The notes: generated by a model not told the origin, from the sequence alone. Shown: positions 12,607-26,162, numbered from the stretch's first letter. The stretch is 64,000 bases of DNA from Spirodela intermedia (GCA_902729315.2 LR746266.1:6489635-6553634), one strand, 5' to 3'. Numbers and translations: made by a program.

Positions 12607-13215
12607 ATGGCGCATCCGCGGGTCCCTATTCTTGCCCCTGCCCGCTCACGCGGCGGCGGCTTTGCCCCTGGGGGTGGCGCCTTCCTGACCGCAGCGGGGC
12701 TACCCTTCCAGTGGGGCAACTCCGTCGCCCGTGGACGTCCTCTCCCGCGAGGGATACGCTACAACTGGGGCGGCGGCAGTGGCGGCAGCATCAGGAGAGA
12801 GGAGGGAGTCGAGGACGCAGATGCGGACATGGAGGAGTTGCTGGCCCGGTCCCAGAAGAGACTCCTCATCGACGTGCGCCCACCGCCGGAATGGAGATCG
12901 GAGGGGGAGACCGTCAGGAGGAAGGGCAGGGAGTTGCTGTTCCGTGAGTTCTGCCTCCATCTCGGCCTCACGCCGCAGGAGGTCGGGGCGATCTGGCGGG
13001 GAGACGACTTGGAGGAGAAGGTGCGAGATTTTCTGGACGAGTGGGGGTGGAGATACCGGCCTCTGTCACAGAGGGCGGCGGTGGAGATGCTGGACGAACA
13101 TATGGCGTCGGTGTATGGAAGAAACACCAGTGCAGAGAGGTCTTCCTCTCCCATCGGGCCTCTTCGTCTTCTTCTCCGTACCTTGGGCCGCGACCCACAA
13201 ACGGAGAGCAGATGA
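12607..13215 (+). CDS. Hypothetical intronless protein, 202 residues
   Basis: The frame is open from 12322, but the ATG at 12607 gives the more natural start; upstream of it the translation is low in structure. The N-terminal 60 residues are Gly/Pro/Arg-rich. The C-terminal part is predicted helical and charged (MEELLARSQKRLLIDV, then RELLFREFCLHLGL, VRDFLDEWGWRY and AVEMLDEHMASVYGR), which looks like a folded domain and not a chance frame. I do not recognise the family. The stop is followed after 40 bases by a (CT)n run. It could instead be a single exon of a longer gene. No relation to its neighbours is evident. Confidence 0.45.
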   Translation: MAHPRVPILAPARSRGGGFAPGGGAFLTAAGLPFQWGNSVARGRPLPRGIRYNWGGGSGGSIRREEGVEDADADMEELLARSQKRLLIDVRPPPEWRSEGETVRRKGRELLFREFCLHLGLTPQEVGAIWRGDDLEEKVRDFLDEWGWRYRPLSQRAAVEMLDEHMASVYGRNTSAERSSSPIGPLRLLLRTLGRDPQTESR

Positions 13216-13256
13216 GAGAGAGAACGGACAAAGAAGAAGCGCCCCATCTAGTCCGG

Positions 13257-13280
13257 TCCTCTCTCTCTCTCTCTCTCTCG
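13257..13280. repeat. (CT)n microsatellite
   Basis: About 12 CT units follow the hypothetical ORF. No coding or regulatory role can be assigned. Confidence 0.85.
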
Positions 13281-13836
13281 CTTGTAGATAAGATCCAGAA
13301 TGGGGGCGACAGACGACTGCTTCTTTTCTCCTCCCCCTCTCGGCCTTGTAGTCAGCTGCTGGGTGTTCTATAAATAATGAGAAACTCGCGGCAATGTGTC
13401 TCAGCTGTTAACATGATCGGACGGAAGAAATTTGGGTCAGCGCTGAAGACAAGGAGCATGTGCCAGAAACAAGCGAGGGAGAAGGGGGGTCGGTCTGGCT
13501 CAGACGAAGCCAGCGAGAAACGTGTGAGTTGAACGAAACTAGTCCTTCATCTCGCAGTCTTTGGCAACGCAGATCTTACGGCTAAAAAACTAGTTGAATG
13601 GGAATTACGAAGATGGGGGAAATTCTCCATGCCTGAGTTACAATTATCACGATGAACTGATCATGAATCTGAGGTGATCGTCCTCTTATTCCACCGAAAG
13701 AACAAATGAGCCAAGGGTCGCAAGAATTATCAGGTTCTTCACACCGAACCAAGTCAGAAGAATGAAACGCTCCGAAAAAATTGAGTGAGTGAAGGGGAGA
13801 GTCTGTGAGCCATCAATATTCAGCATTAGGTTCATG

Positions 13837-15994
13837 TCATCTTTGAGCTTTCTCGACCTTGGATTTGATCTTCTGCTCCAGAACTGATTTCTCCGTGTCG
13901 AGACTGAACATCCTGTTGAGAGCGTGCATATTCTCGAGCATCTCGTCGAGGTTCCGACTATCGCTGCCGTCGCATCTCAAGTGTTGCAATGGGCCATGAA
14001 GGAGCTTGTTGACGATGCCTGTGCTCATCTCGTCCAGAGCCTTTCTGAATCTCTTCCTCAAATCGTCGTCGCCAATCTTCTGCAAGCACTTTTCAAGCTC
14101 CGAGAGTCTGATCCGGTCGGCGTAGGATCTTAGCCTCTTGATGGTGGGCACCGTCTCCAGAGAATCCCTCCACGCCTCGAACCGTCTCAGTTCCTCTTCG
14201 ATGATCGATTGAGCCTCCGTGGCCTTCCGGAGCCGATCTTCCCTGTTTGCTTCCACCACCTCCTTGAGATCATCCACGTTGAAAACTCGCGCAGTTCCAA
14301 CCTCAGAGACACACGAGCCCACATTTCTAGGAACAGCAATGTCGATGAAAAGTCGCGAGCCCCCGGCGGCTTCGCTTACTGGAGGCAGAACCTCCACATC
14401 CTCTTTCAAGAACAACGGTACCTCGGAGGCGGTGCTCGTGAAGATCACGTCAGATTTCGCTGCACAAGAGTGCATCTCGCTCAGGGGCTTGTAGTTTATG
14501 TCCATGCCTTTCAACTCTTCGCGTAAGGCCGCAACTCTTTCCTCCGAGCGATTCACCACCACAACGGAGGTGCAACCCTTTGCAGCCAAATGCTTGATCA
14601 CCAGCTTCCCCATCTTGCCTGCACCGACCAAGAGCATTCTGGCAGAGAGAGCCCGGGATCTTGGGAGCTTCATCAGGGCCAACTCAACGGCCGCGGAGCT
14701 CACAGATACAGCACCGGATGAAATGTTCGTCTCGCTGCGGACACGTTTCCCCGCCGTTATTGCATCTTTGAACAGTCGATCGATGACTTTCCCCAGACCT
14801 CCGCTTCCTTGCCCGATTCTGACAACCTGCTTCACCTGTGCAAGAATCTGCCCTTCGCCGAGCACGAGTGAGTCCAGGCCGGCAGACACTTCAAAGAGAT
14901 GGCGGATGGCATCGCCATCCCGGAGCATGAACAGGTGCTGCCGGAGCTCCTCAACTGGGATTCCGCTGATCTGCAGGACGAAGAGAACCAACGTCAGACA
15001 TCACGGGAAGGAAGTAGCCTAAAGCGGGCTCACTGTGCCCCCACGAAGTAGAGCGAGCAAGTGGCGGCACCTTGGACATCCACGCCATCACTTCTCTGAT
15101 TCCCCTGTGCCACGAGAGGGCCACCACGTATATCTCCATCCGATTGCAGGTGCTGAGAACAGCAGCCTCCTCTATGTGATGCAGGTCACAGAGCTCGGCG
15201 GTGGCACGGGACCACTGGGCTTCCGGAACGGCGAGCTTTTCACGCATTTCTACCGGTGCAGTGTGAACACTAAGGCCTATGACTGCAATGCTGCTCCGTT
15301 CCTTCGTGTATCCTGAGAAGAGAAAAGTGGTACAGGATGTTGAAAGGGGGGACATGAACGGACTGGGCTGGTTGAACTGTAGGCGAGAAGTCCCACGAGA
15401 AAAATAATCGAGACCAACTGACAGAGGGTGAAATCTGTTGGTTGGATGTCACAATTGACAGCTCGTGCCTCTTGGAAATGTTTCGAGTGGGAGGGGGAAA
15501 CGCACTGATGGAAAATCGATAGCGAAATCCTGGAAAAAGATCGAGCCTTGGAGGAGGATGGACCGGTAAAAGAATCGGGCAGACGGTAGGGATAACGAAT
15601 GACTAGATCGGCATGGATAAATGGGAAGGGAAAGAGGAAGGAACTTACGGTCGCCTGAAGATGCCTTGAGTTGCTCGAGAGCGGAGAAGCTGGACGCCTG
15701 GGAGGACCCCGCCGCTACCGCCTCTGAGGCCGCAGCCGCGGCGGTTTCCCGATCCGAAGTCGCCTCGCACCATGGAAAGGGTCCTCTTGTGCCGACCCTG
15801 GAGTGGCCCACGAGGGCGGGCTTGGCGGATATCGAGATCCAGTTCGCAGAAGAAATGGAAGATGATGTAGCACAGAATGAAGAAGAAGAAGAAGCAGTCG
15901 AGGGCCGCCGTTGGTTCCGGCGGCTGAAGGTCTCCACCGCGGCACCTGCCAACGCTGCGGAGAAACCGCTCGCAGCAGCCATACCCAGAGTCAA
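13837..15994 (-). CDS. HEMA: Glutamyl-tRNA reductase, chloroplast
   Basis: This enzyme makes the first committed step of chlorophyll and haem synthesis, reducing glutamyl-tRNA(Glu) to glutamate-1-semialdehyde with NADPH in the plastid stroma. Three exons, 15994-15649, 15312-15071 and 14970-13837, have consistent phases and give 573 residues, or 569 if the second ATG at 15982 is used. The first 110 residues are Ala/Ser-rich with few acidic residues, a transit peptide. Visible landmarks are [25 protein letters not shown] with the catalytic Cys (about residue 167 from the second ATG), [20 protein letters not shown], the dinucleotide-binding [16 protein letters not shown], and the C-terminal dimerisation helices. 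Length and motifs fit plant HEMA proteins, so it should be functional. Transcription is divergent from the PEPCK gene, over a 3.2-kb interval. Confidence 0.96.
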
Positions 15995-18560
15995 TCGATT
16001 CGCTGCAGGCAGCCCTAAACCCTTCCCTCAATTGAGGAAACGGCGCCCGTCCGTCGGTGGCCCGGAGAGCGGCGAGCGGCGGCCTTTGCCGTCCAATTCT
16101 CGTTTTCCAGGCGAGAATTCTTCCGCCACCCCTCTTCCGCGGCCGCCCGACGGGGAGGATCGAAGAGATTGGAGGTGCAAAGGTGGGGAGGCTGCGGCCG
16201 TCTGGCTCCGAGGGGGCACAAAATGGAAAAAAGAAAGAGGAAGGGGGGGGGGAGGGGAGGGGATCGGAGAGGACTCGGTGGGGAAGGAGCGCGTGAGAGT
16301 TGGTTGCTACGACCGGTGACCGGGTCGCGGCTTCTTCCGGTTGGGTTTGGTGTGCGATGTGATGGACCGCAGGACTGTCATCCGCCGCAACGCGGGCCGA
16401 GTTGACACGGGCCCGAACGAACGCTGGTTGGTCTGTTCTCTCACTGCCGACCTTGCCTTGACCTCTAGGTTTGCGCTCGGATTAGTTGCCGGCCACGAGT
16501 AATGGTAGTACTTGCCGGTCCGGCCCCACCAGGCTCTCCCTCCCTCCTCCTTTCGGACTCGGATGAGTTGCAGACCGTACGATGGGGGTTTGGGGGTGGG
16601 AGCAGGGCAAAGTTGACCGGCGTCTCACCGTTGTTGACGAGAGCTTCTCGATCAGAAATAGTTCTAGGCCTTCGGCCCACCACGAAGGAACAAAGAAATG
16701 AAAAAGAAGGGGGAGAGGGCTGAGAGGGAGCCTCCCTCTTTGTTCCTCTCCTTCTGACCGCGGTAGATGAGAAGAACCCGAGATGCAGCCCGGAGGACGG
16801 GGGTAGATGCCGCTGTTGAGGCCCACCCGTGGTCGCGGGCACGGATATTGGACGGAACGCGGTATCCAGGCTGGAATGGTGAGGAGTCGTCGGGAAGCTC
16901 CACCCCCCCACCGCGTTTCACAGAGAGGAAAGTACAATAATCCCTCTTCTTCCTCTTTGACCACCTAACCGTTCATTCCCTCCAGAAGACGAAGTCAGGA
17001 CCAAACGCACGATTGCGGAAAGTTGGCGAGGAGAGTAGGTGCTCTGCTCTCTCTCTGCCCCTCTGGCTCTCTGCCGCGTCGTCAACCACGACTCGGCGAT
17101 TACTCTCCGCTGCGGCCAATAAAGATGTTTGTTGGGCTCATGAGCTAGTAAATATTCGAATTTGTTTCTATAAAAAATGCTTATGAGATCTGTCCTCTTT
17201 AAAATTCCCAGCTGAGAGAGTGAGCGAGGGCAATCATCTAGATGCAGAGTTGACCTTTTTATGCCCGTGTAGATCGGGGAGCGGTGGCGCTGACGCGACG
17301 GCAGGCGACAATCGCGATCGCAGTCGTTGCACGTTTTTGACCGAGTCCCCGGCAAGGTGCTACGCTTCAATCCACGGAGATCCACCGGCGGCTCTCCCCC
17401 TCTTAAAAGTCAAAGAGGACGATATGAATATCTGCCATGTGCCGTTTTGACGCGGGGGTTGTGTGTATGGCAACGGGACTCCAGCGCGAGGGATAGCCGT
17501 CGGATTGGGGGAGAAGACGAGGAGAAGTACCGATTCTACGGACGAGAAGGAACCCCGGTTGGAATATTTCATTTCATGGCTTCCCTGGTCGTCGTTCCTG
17601 CAGGCCCATCCCCCGTCCCAGCGGACGAAGAGAGAGAGATGCACGAGCTCCTTTCGTGGGGGCCCTTCCCCCGTTGTCCGCACGTGAGAGCCAGCGTTGA
17701 TTCCGTCTCCTGGATAAACCACCCGACTGCGAAGCCAATCGGATTACGTCCGGCGGATAGACTCCGGATGCGCGTTTGGGACGTGCACCGGGAGAGCAAC
17801 GAGGAGGAAGGAAGAAGGAGATGGGACACCTCTGCCAGTCCCCGTCCGTACTATCCGAAATCTATGCTGGGTTTCTTCCTCAGAGTCCGAACCGCATCCT
17901 TTCTTCTCCTCGAGAAGTTGACTTCCAAAGGATTGGGACCATCTCATTCCAGAGATCATCAGCGTGAGGGTCCCGCGTGGGTTAAATCCATATCCGTTAC
18001 TGATAGTACAGAACGAAGCATTGATTCCATCTCGCAGCGTTCATATTTTTTCTGCAATCTTCGGGCATCGCCGTAATCTCCGCAACACAGCTTCCGAGGG
18101 TCAGCGCGCGATTACGGAAAATGACGGGGAATTCCTCGTTTTCCTGTTAGCTTCGGGGCAATCATCTGACCTGACGGATGTTTCGAATGCCTACAGCTAA
18201 ACAGTAACTTATGATTTTTGCGCGTTGGATACAGGAAGGCTGAATACAAGCTCGAAGCTGGACGATTTTTTTTTGCCGAAGAAGCTACCGATCTGTTCCC
18301 CTTCTGAAGTTGGTCCATCTCATCCGATTTCGCTTCCAATGCACCAATGTCAACCGGATTGCTATAAGTGGATATACTCATACAGCTCACCGACACACGC
18401 ACACACAGCTCAAAGGGCAGGCTGGTGGGCTCTTCCATCCCTCCATCTCCGAGAGCGGGGAGGACTTCGTCCTGATGGGAGGAGGTGGGGAACATTCGAT
18501 TTCTTCTTCTTCGAATAATTCCCGGTGGGCCCAGTCGCGACGTGGCGCCATCGCGGACGG
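15995..18560. other. Divergent intergenic region between HEMA and PEPCK
   Basis: The region is GC-rich near both genes and more mixed between 17.1 and 17.3 kb. It has several frames of 100-250 codons, the longest being 17327-18076 plus, but none has a recognisable domain and they overlap in many phases. I take it as promoter and leader sequence for the two genes. Nothing else can be supported. Confidence 0.55.
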
Positions 18561-18575
18561 AAATCTGTCAACGCA

Positions 18576-18583
18576 TGACGTGG
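18576..18583 (+). promoter_or_regulatory. G-box/ABRE-like element upstream of PEPCK
   Basis: TGACGTGG, with an ACGT core, lies about 250 bases before the putative TATA box of the PEPCK gene. bZIP proteins bind such sites, and known plant PEPCK genes respond to ABA, sugar and pH. The assignment rests on the motif only. Confidence 0.35.
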
Positions 18584-18823
18584 TGCACGGCTGGCGAGTG
18601 ATCTTGGCCCGCCACCTGTATCCTCGTCCCCGAGTTGACGCATCCCATTGGATAGCGTCAATCGAGCTCGCTGGCCGTGCGCCGCGGCTGGAAGAGGCGG
18701 GCACTCGTGACGATGCGACTCTGCGGATCCATCCATGCGTATCGGAATCGGAACTCTGCGTGGTCTCACCCCTCACCAACCTCTACGAGGGGGGGGGGGG
18801 GGTGCTTTCTGGGCTTATAAACT

Positions 18824-18832
18824 TGGATATCT
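18824..18832 (+). promoter_or_regulatory. Putative TATA box of PEPCK
   Basis: CTTATAAAC stands 356 bases before the ATG at 19188 and just after a run of 13 or so G (about 18790-18802). The following 300 bases are pyrimidine-rich, as expected for a leader. Confidence 0.5.
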
Positions 18833-19187
18833 CTGCTCCCGGCCGGTGCATCCTTGGCTGACCCCGCGCTGTTCTCGCGTCTGACGTTACACCCTCCGTC
18901 CCATTTCCCTGGTCTCGTCATTTGCCCCATCTCTCTCTCTGCCCTCTCCACCGTCGCCATACTTCTCTCGTGCGACCCATCCTCCGCTTCCCTGGTTTCC
19001 CCGCGTACGTACTAGATCCACCGTAATACTTGGAGACCCGTTCTGCAGTCCGTTGCAGCCGTCTGTTGTCGGGCTGCCGCGGATATAGAGATACCCATAC
19101 ACATATATCAGTCATTTTTGCGTCTCACGATCCTGTTGCATCCAACCGAGGGGGGGCGCTGTCCAATAACCCCGTGGAAGATCCGCC

Positions 19188-22100
19188 ATGCCTGAGAACG
19201 GAGGAGATTTCACCTTCTCTAAGGGCTCCAAGGCCACAGCTGCCGCGGCAGCCCTGCTCACAAGAAAGAGCCTGCCGATGATCCAGACGCACCCAAAGGG
19301 AGAGAACGGCATCTGCCACGACGATAGCGCGGCCCCCGTGAAGGCTCACACTCTTGATGAGCTCCATTCGCTGCAGAAGAAGAGGTCGACCCCCACCACT
19401 CCCGTCCAGGGAGCTCATGGACCCTTTGCCCATCCCGTCTCCGACGACGGGCTTCAGAAGCAGCAGCTCCAGTCCATCAGGTTCTCCAACACCTTCAAAC
19501 TATATCAACTATATCAACACCTTCACACTCAGCTCCAGCTCCAGTCCCCGTTTTTATCTTCATCCTCGTTACTCCCTTGTTGTGGCATCGAAAGACAACA
19601 GAAGGGGGGAGAAACAGAGAAGGTAGAGCATTGCCGGTCGTACTGATCCGTATCGTCCTGTGTTTATTCGATGACTGCAGCGCCTCGCTTGCATCGCTCA
19701 CCCGGGAGACGGGACCGAAGTTGGTGAAGGGGGACCCGGACCGGAAGGTGGGGGAGACCACACCCCGGGTGGCCTCCCACCACCATCATCCCTCCATCCC
19801 AGCCATTGGCATGAGCGATAGCGCCCTCAAGTTCACCCACGTTCTCTACAACCTCTCGCCCGCAGGTAGCGCCGTCCTTCGTGCCCCTCTGCATCCCCGT
19901 TCTTCTTCCCCTCTCGCGTCGTCGTCTATTTCAACCCTTTCTTGCTCCTCTCGTTGTTGCAGAACTGTACGAGCAGGCCATCAAGTATGAGCGGGGCTCC
20001 TTCATCACGTCAACCGGTGCTCTGGCCACCCTCTCTGGCGCCAAGACAGGGCGCTCCCCCAGGGACAAGCGCGTCGTCAGGGACGACACAACCGAGCACG
20101 AACTCTGGTGGGGAAAGTAAGTCTTTACCTTCCCTTTCCCCCCTCCGCCGGAAGCTTACTTCCATGGATAGCTGTTCTCCCGCGAGAGACATCGAAAACC
20201 AAGCTCACCTTTCTTCCTCGCTTTGTCAGGGGATCTCCCAACATCGAGATGGACGAGCACGCCTTCATGGTAAACAGGGAGAGAGCGGTAGACTACCTGA
20301 ATTCCCTGGACAAGGTATCTCCAACTTTCAGAAACGGCTGCAGGCCACTTGAACATCCTCGCCTACTCTTCTTCTGCCGGGGACTCCCTCGCCAGCACAT
20401 TTTCTTTTATTGGTCGGAAGACGGCTAACGTCTCGCGGCTTCTGCTTTCGTTCTTACCTCCCTCTGCTTATTTTCCTTCCAGTGGGAAAAAAATGACAGG
20501 AAAGAGTCCTTAAAAACATCTGGCTCATGATTCATGTCTGTCCTCAGGTGTTCGTGAACGATCAGTTCTTAAACTGGGACTCGGAACATCGGATCAAAGT
20601 CCGCATCGTCTCTGCGAGAGCGTACCACTCCTTATTCATGCACAACATGTAAGTAAACATCGCAAGCACCTTACATGCGAGAGCTGGTTCCCTCTGACTT
20701 CCCCGGGCCCTCCTCCGGCCGGTGTCCGAACGCCTGGGATGAGCATCGTCACCCTCGAGTCGTCGGATGCATCGGTGGTCGCTAACATTAAGTTGACGAT
20801 TGGAGCATAACTCTGTGGATGGCAGGTGCATCCGACCCACACCCCAAGAGCTGGAGCATTTTGGCGCTCCAGACTTCACCATATACAATGCCGGTCAGTT
20901 CCCGTGCAATCGTTACACGCATTACATGACGTCGTCGACGAGCATAGACATCAACCTTGCTCGAAGAGAAATGGTAATCCTCGGCACGCAATACGCCGGG
21001 GAGATGAAGAAAGGCCTGTTCAGTGTGATGCACTATCTCATGCCGAAGAGAGGAATCCTGTCCCTGCATTCCGGTTGCAACATGGGGAGAGGTGGGGATG
21101 TGGCCCTGTTCTTCGGACTCTCAGGTGAGGCTGTCCGGTCCTCTGCGACTACTTCTTGGGGTTCTATGTACTTTCCCGGCGTATCACCGCACCTGAATCG
21201 GACGTGGTTTATGCTCCCCCGTCCAGGCACCGGGAAGACGACCCTGTCCACGGATCGTAACAGGTTCCTCATCGGAGACGACGAGCACTGCTGGAGCGAA
21301 AATGGAGTCTCTAACATCGAGGGGGGCTGCTACGCCAAGTGCATCGACCTGTCTAGGGAGAGGGAGCCCGACATCTGGAACGCCATCAAATTTGGAACCG
21401 GTAATGGCCCCATCTCGTTCGAAGCCATCCCCGTTTCCCCGCATCTGGGACTCTGATCGTCATGGAAAGCGTTGATCTTTGCTGCCGGCAGTACTGGAGA
21501 ACGTGGTGTTCGACGAGCACACCCGAGACGTGGATTACTCGGATAAATCTGTCACGGGTACGGCCTTCATCCACCGGGCTCCCCAAGCATAATCTTTTCG
21601 AGGTTCTCCTTAGGGTGACGCTAAGACTGTCATTGCAGAGAACACGAGGGCTTCCTACCCGATCGAGTACATTCCCAATGCTAAGATACCGTGCGTCGGG
21701 CCGCAACCGAAGAACGTCATCCTCTTGGCGTGCGATGCATTTGGTGTGCTCCCTCCTGTGAGCAAGCTCAACTTGGCGCAGACCATGTACCACTTCATCA
21801 GTGGCTACACAGCACTGGTATGTATGCACAACGACGGCATAATGTCCGCCTCTAGGTCCGTTCGGCCAACTCTTCCGGTTCCCGTGGAACTCACAAATAC
21901 CCCCACGGCTACCCGCGGAGATTAGGTTGCGGGCACGGAGGAGGGCGTAAAGGAGCCGCAGGCGACCTTCTCGGCCTGCTTTGGGGCCGCTTTCATAATG
22001 CTACACCCCACAAAATATGCCGCAATGCTGGCCGACAAGATGCAGAAGCACGGTGCCACAGGATGGCTCGTCAACACTGGTTGGTCCGGCGGAAGGTGAA

Positions 22101-22722
22101 TTCCTCACCGCGATCATTTTCTAGTCTTGCCGGCCGGCTTCGATCTTCCTCCAGTTTCCATCCTCTGCTCTTCACTGCCCAAAAGAGAAAAGATATGAAG
22201 ACTGTGTACACCTTGACGAAACCGTCCTGCCCCCCTCCCTTCCCCTGCGACAGGTATGGATCGGGCAGCCGCATCAAGTTGCCCTACACTCGGAAAATCA
22301 TCGACGCCATTCATTCAGGCGACCTTCTAAAAGCGAGCTACGAGAAGACGGAGGTGTTTGGCCTCGAGATACCCGCCCAAGTCGAAGGTGTGCCAACGGA
22401 GATCCTCAATCCTATCAACACCGTGAGTCACCCTCATCCGTTTCCGTTCATCCTTCCACATTTGCCCGAGTTTACCAATGACGCAGTGATGAGAGTAGAA
22501 ATTGAGAATACAATACCTCGGTGTTTCATCTAACGAACCAGGTGTTACCCCACGCGTGTGCTCGTCTTTGTGCTTCAGTGGGCGAATAGGGACGCCTATA
22601 AGGAGACTCTGCTGAAGCTGGGCGGGCTGTTCAGGAAGAACTTTGAGGTCTTCGCGGACTATCAGATTGGCGAGGACAATAAGCTGACCGAAGAGATCCT
22701 GGCGGCTGGTCCTATTTTCTGA
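19188..22722 (+). CDS. PCK: Phosphoenolpyruvate carboxykinase (ATP)
   Basis: It converts oxaloacetate and ATP to PEP, CO2 and ADP in the cytosol, for gluconeogenesis, C4/CAM decarboxylation or pH control. Twelve exons: 19188-19480, 19681-19865, 19963-20116, 20230-20314, 20548-20648, 20826-21124, 21227-21400, 21492-21557, 21639-21817, 21926-22095, 22254-22422 and 22579-22722. All junctions are GT-AG and the phases add up to 672 residues, the normal plant length (Arabidopsis PCK1 is 671). The first 120 residues are the plant-specific regulatory arm with Ser/Thr-rich phosphorylatable stretches. Landmarks: [40 protein letters not shown], the P-loop GTGKTTLS (about residues 373-380), the kinase-2 site IGDDEHCW (388-395) and [10 protein letters not shown]. 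No damage is seen. Its upstream neighbour HEMA is divergent. Confidence 0.97.
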
Positions 22723-25700
22723 AGTCGGCCGCTTTCAGGAGAGAGAAGATGGGGCAAGCAGAGGCGGGTGAGAGTCTTGGAGACGCGGCCGGACTGAGAG
22801 TCTGTGACGAATGGTACATTCTGCTGTTGTTCCTGCTTATGTTGTGCTTACGGCTACTCGTATTGTACTGCTACGGGATCAGAGTCTGTGTACCTACATC
22901 ATTCCTTGCTGTTTCCACTCTCCAATGACATAGTGTGAACCGGGCAGTCCCCGGTCCCCACTTCCACTGATGTCCTTCAGCACGAGGGGGGCTCAATCCT
23001 GTTCTCGTGGTTGAGCGTCCACGCTGCTTCGGAACAATAGTAGAGCTGGCGCGTCGCCTATCTAGATCTCGGTGTAATCACTGTTTTCCGCAAATCTGTG
23101 CTGACCCATTTCGTAGATGCTTCCGAAGCGTAAGAATATTTGAGATTCTGATCCTTCACTTAGAAAATGGCCCATACAGAACACAGAATCTCAACTAACT
23201 AGCTACTTGCCGACGGCAATCCCGTGTCCTATCAATTCCAAACCTTAGGAAATTCTTATCAGTTTGGCACCATTCGTTCATCTCCGGATAACATCAGAGG
23301 GCCGTCTTCTCCGATTTCCAACTCCGATTGGGCGGGGGAGAACAGATTCGCCGGCATTTCTACACACTAGTAAAAATTGAACAGAAAATTATCAAGCTTC
23401 CATTTCGTGGCTCGTAGAATGGGCAAGATCTTTCGCCTTTAACGCGGTTTTCTTTGTGCGAGGGAGCCTCTCAATCGTCTGTCTAACTGTTAATGATTTT
23501 TTCGTGCTCTTTTGAGCTTTCTCAAATATCACCCGGAAAGGGAAGAGTCTTCTGGGTTACGAGGGATCAAAGTGCGCTAGTTAAATTATTTTAACTGTGA
23601 TGTTAAAATAGCTGGGCATGTGGAGGTTTTCGAGGTCGGGCCCCGGTAAGCTCCCGTCTCTGCTTCGAACAACTAACACGAGGGGATTTTTGAGTGACTT
23701 GTCGACCAGTCAATATGGAGGGGGGGGGGCGGGGGTGGCGTTTCGCATTGTTCTCGTGTGACTAGTATGTTGGATACGGGCATCTCGCCGGGGACGACAG
23801 TATGTGAGTTCACGAAAAGAAAAATCGGATTTTGCACAAACGGGAAAACTTGACTTTGGAATTTTTGAGGGTGTGGGTCTCCCTGCCGCAATCAAAATCT
23901 GTGGCTACCAGTAGTCGTTTAGATGTTGGCCATCGTGGATAACTCACGACGGCGAGTGAGGCCATGGAGAGGGAGCCTGCTCGAGGGAGGATTCTTACTG
24001 CCTCCTGGTCGTCACTATCCTGGCCGTCGCTGGTGATCGGCGCCGCTGTCTTGGTTCTTTAGCTTTGGCAGCCGTGGCTGCTTCACAAATATATTCGCCG
24101 CCTCTTGCACCGAGTCTACGCACTCTTCACTTCCTATGCTGTAAGACGACGGATGATGTCTTGAGAGGGGCGCCGCCTTCCCTGATTAACGGGAATTTGA
24201 GGGAGACAATCTGAGCGGGAGCACGATGACGGACTCTCTCAGGGTCAGCCTTCTGCATCCCCAACCCCCTCCGGATTCCTCTTACATTGCTCCTGCTTCA
24301 GGCTTGCCTTGCTATATTCTCTCTCATCTGGCTGTACCATTTTTGCTCGCTTCGCCAACCTACTGGCATCCGCTTGGTGCTGCGTACTGGCAGGCAGACT
24401 CGGATAAAATGCCTTTGTGGAATCCTGCCCTTCAATCCCCGAAGATATAGCTAAGCTGGATAATGGAGCTGCGCTTATGTTTATTGGGCAGTACTAGTCT
24501 ATCTGGTCCCTCTTGTCTCAGAAACTATCATCTTCTTTCCATCAACCACTTCGTAACTGGACATTTCTATTGGTGTTAGCGTGATCGGCTTGATTCCAAG
24601 ACCGCCACTCTGAGTCGTTATTTAACCATACCTCAAAACTGCTGACCAACAACGATATTTATCTTGAAGCTGTGCGGCTATTTGTTCATTCCTTCTCTCA
24701 CAGTGCATGCCCACTGTCGTGGCAGCATGCATCTTCAATTCTCTTTTTTATCAGCACATCCTCCAACAGTGTCACTCTTGGTATCCCAGATAATCGCCCA
24801 TGTCAATTTGCTGTGCGCACTCGTTTCTGCGGAAAACTCCTATTGTTGCCTTCTAACTTGTACGATAAAGAAAGTAACAGTGAAATATTTTCAGTAAATA
24901 TATTAATAGGTAATTAACCAAAATATTGCACAGATACAGTGCTGATCTGCTATTCCAGATAGCTTGATTAATTCCTTTTCTGTGGGATGGGAAGGCAGAT
25001 CACTTGGTATGTCACTATGAAAGAAAAAGATCAGATCATTCTCATATCAATAATGACTTGGTGTGCCTTCTCACGGTGAGAGATTGTCAACATGCCATAG
25101 ATTAGAAGATTTAGCATCCAATAAATGAACCGAAGGATTGTTTTTTTTTGCGTTTCTATTTAATTGAAGAGCTTATAGTGATTGTTCTCATCTAGCAAAC
25201 ATTCTGTGATGACTTTAGTGATGGCAGTAGGCTATTTTGAAGAGACACTCAAATAGCAGCATAAAGAAACTACTTTCAGTAGCGCATCTGCATTGCTGCA
25301 GATATTTAATTGTCACTTGATGGGATTTGGAAGGGTCAAGCATGAAGCAGGGACTTACAACTAGGAGAAGCAATCACCGACATTACTTAGTATTGTGGTT
25401 ACTCCAGGAAACATTGAAGTTACAGAGCACTTTCTTCCTTGCATTTAATATTGAGCCTCTTTGTGCAAGCAAAATATGTCCAGAAAGAACTATCCCAGAG
25501 TATTCTGTTTTGCATTATTGCTGGATATTTCTGTTTCTCTCCTATTTATTGCTTTTTACACGACACCATTGTTTGTGTTCTGTTACATTTTTCAATCTGC
25601 TAAAAAATCCTAGTTAGGTGGCTTAACTGGATAATGTTGCCACGTCGTGGTTCAAGTCAAAATAAAAGAGTTGGTTATGCAACATTTATCGCAGACAAGG

Positions 25701-26162
25701 TTGTGTTCTTAAATCCCAACCCATGCTATTTCTCTCGTCCCAAACGCATACACAATCTAGGAACCAAGAATCATACCTGTTTACTTCGTGGTCCTCCATT
25801 TTCAGTTTTCCCAAAAATATCTGCAGTGGCAGATGCGTTCTTTTTGGAAACTTTGCATCTTTGGATTTCAGCAGTGTTTCGTATGTCCAAGTGAGTTTTA
25901 CCTTGGGCTTTCTGAAACGGTGTATGCTCTTGCCTTACTGCGTCACTTATTTGGTCCATTTCTGTTACTTACAATGTTTTCTACAATGATAACTTTATGT
26001 ATTGGCTAAAATGCATGTGATTTATTTTTCCTTGTTCAGGGTAAATCTTGTGTTTTCCTAGATATTCCTGTTTATTAACTCTTGTGATAGTGATGTTGTT
26101 TGTACCTGAATTGCTGATGGGCTGTGTATGATCGATTACAGACAGTTTTTCCTGATTACCAG
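22723..26162. other. Gap between PEPCK and KEA3
   Basis: It contains the PEPCK 3' untranslated region, a G-run at about 23718-23735 and AT-rich sequence. KEA3 leader exons probably lie in the second half, but none can be placed; the open frame at 24226-24450 is a possible but unsupported candidate. No other gene is visible. Confidence 0.5.

Noticed and set aside
17327-18076. 249-codon open frame between HEMA and PEPCK
   Set aside because: It has no recognisable domain, overlaps several equally long frames, and lies in the divergent promoter region of two genes.
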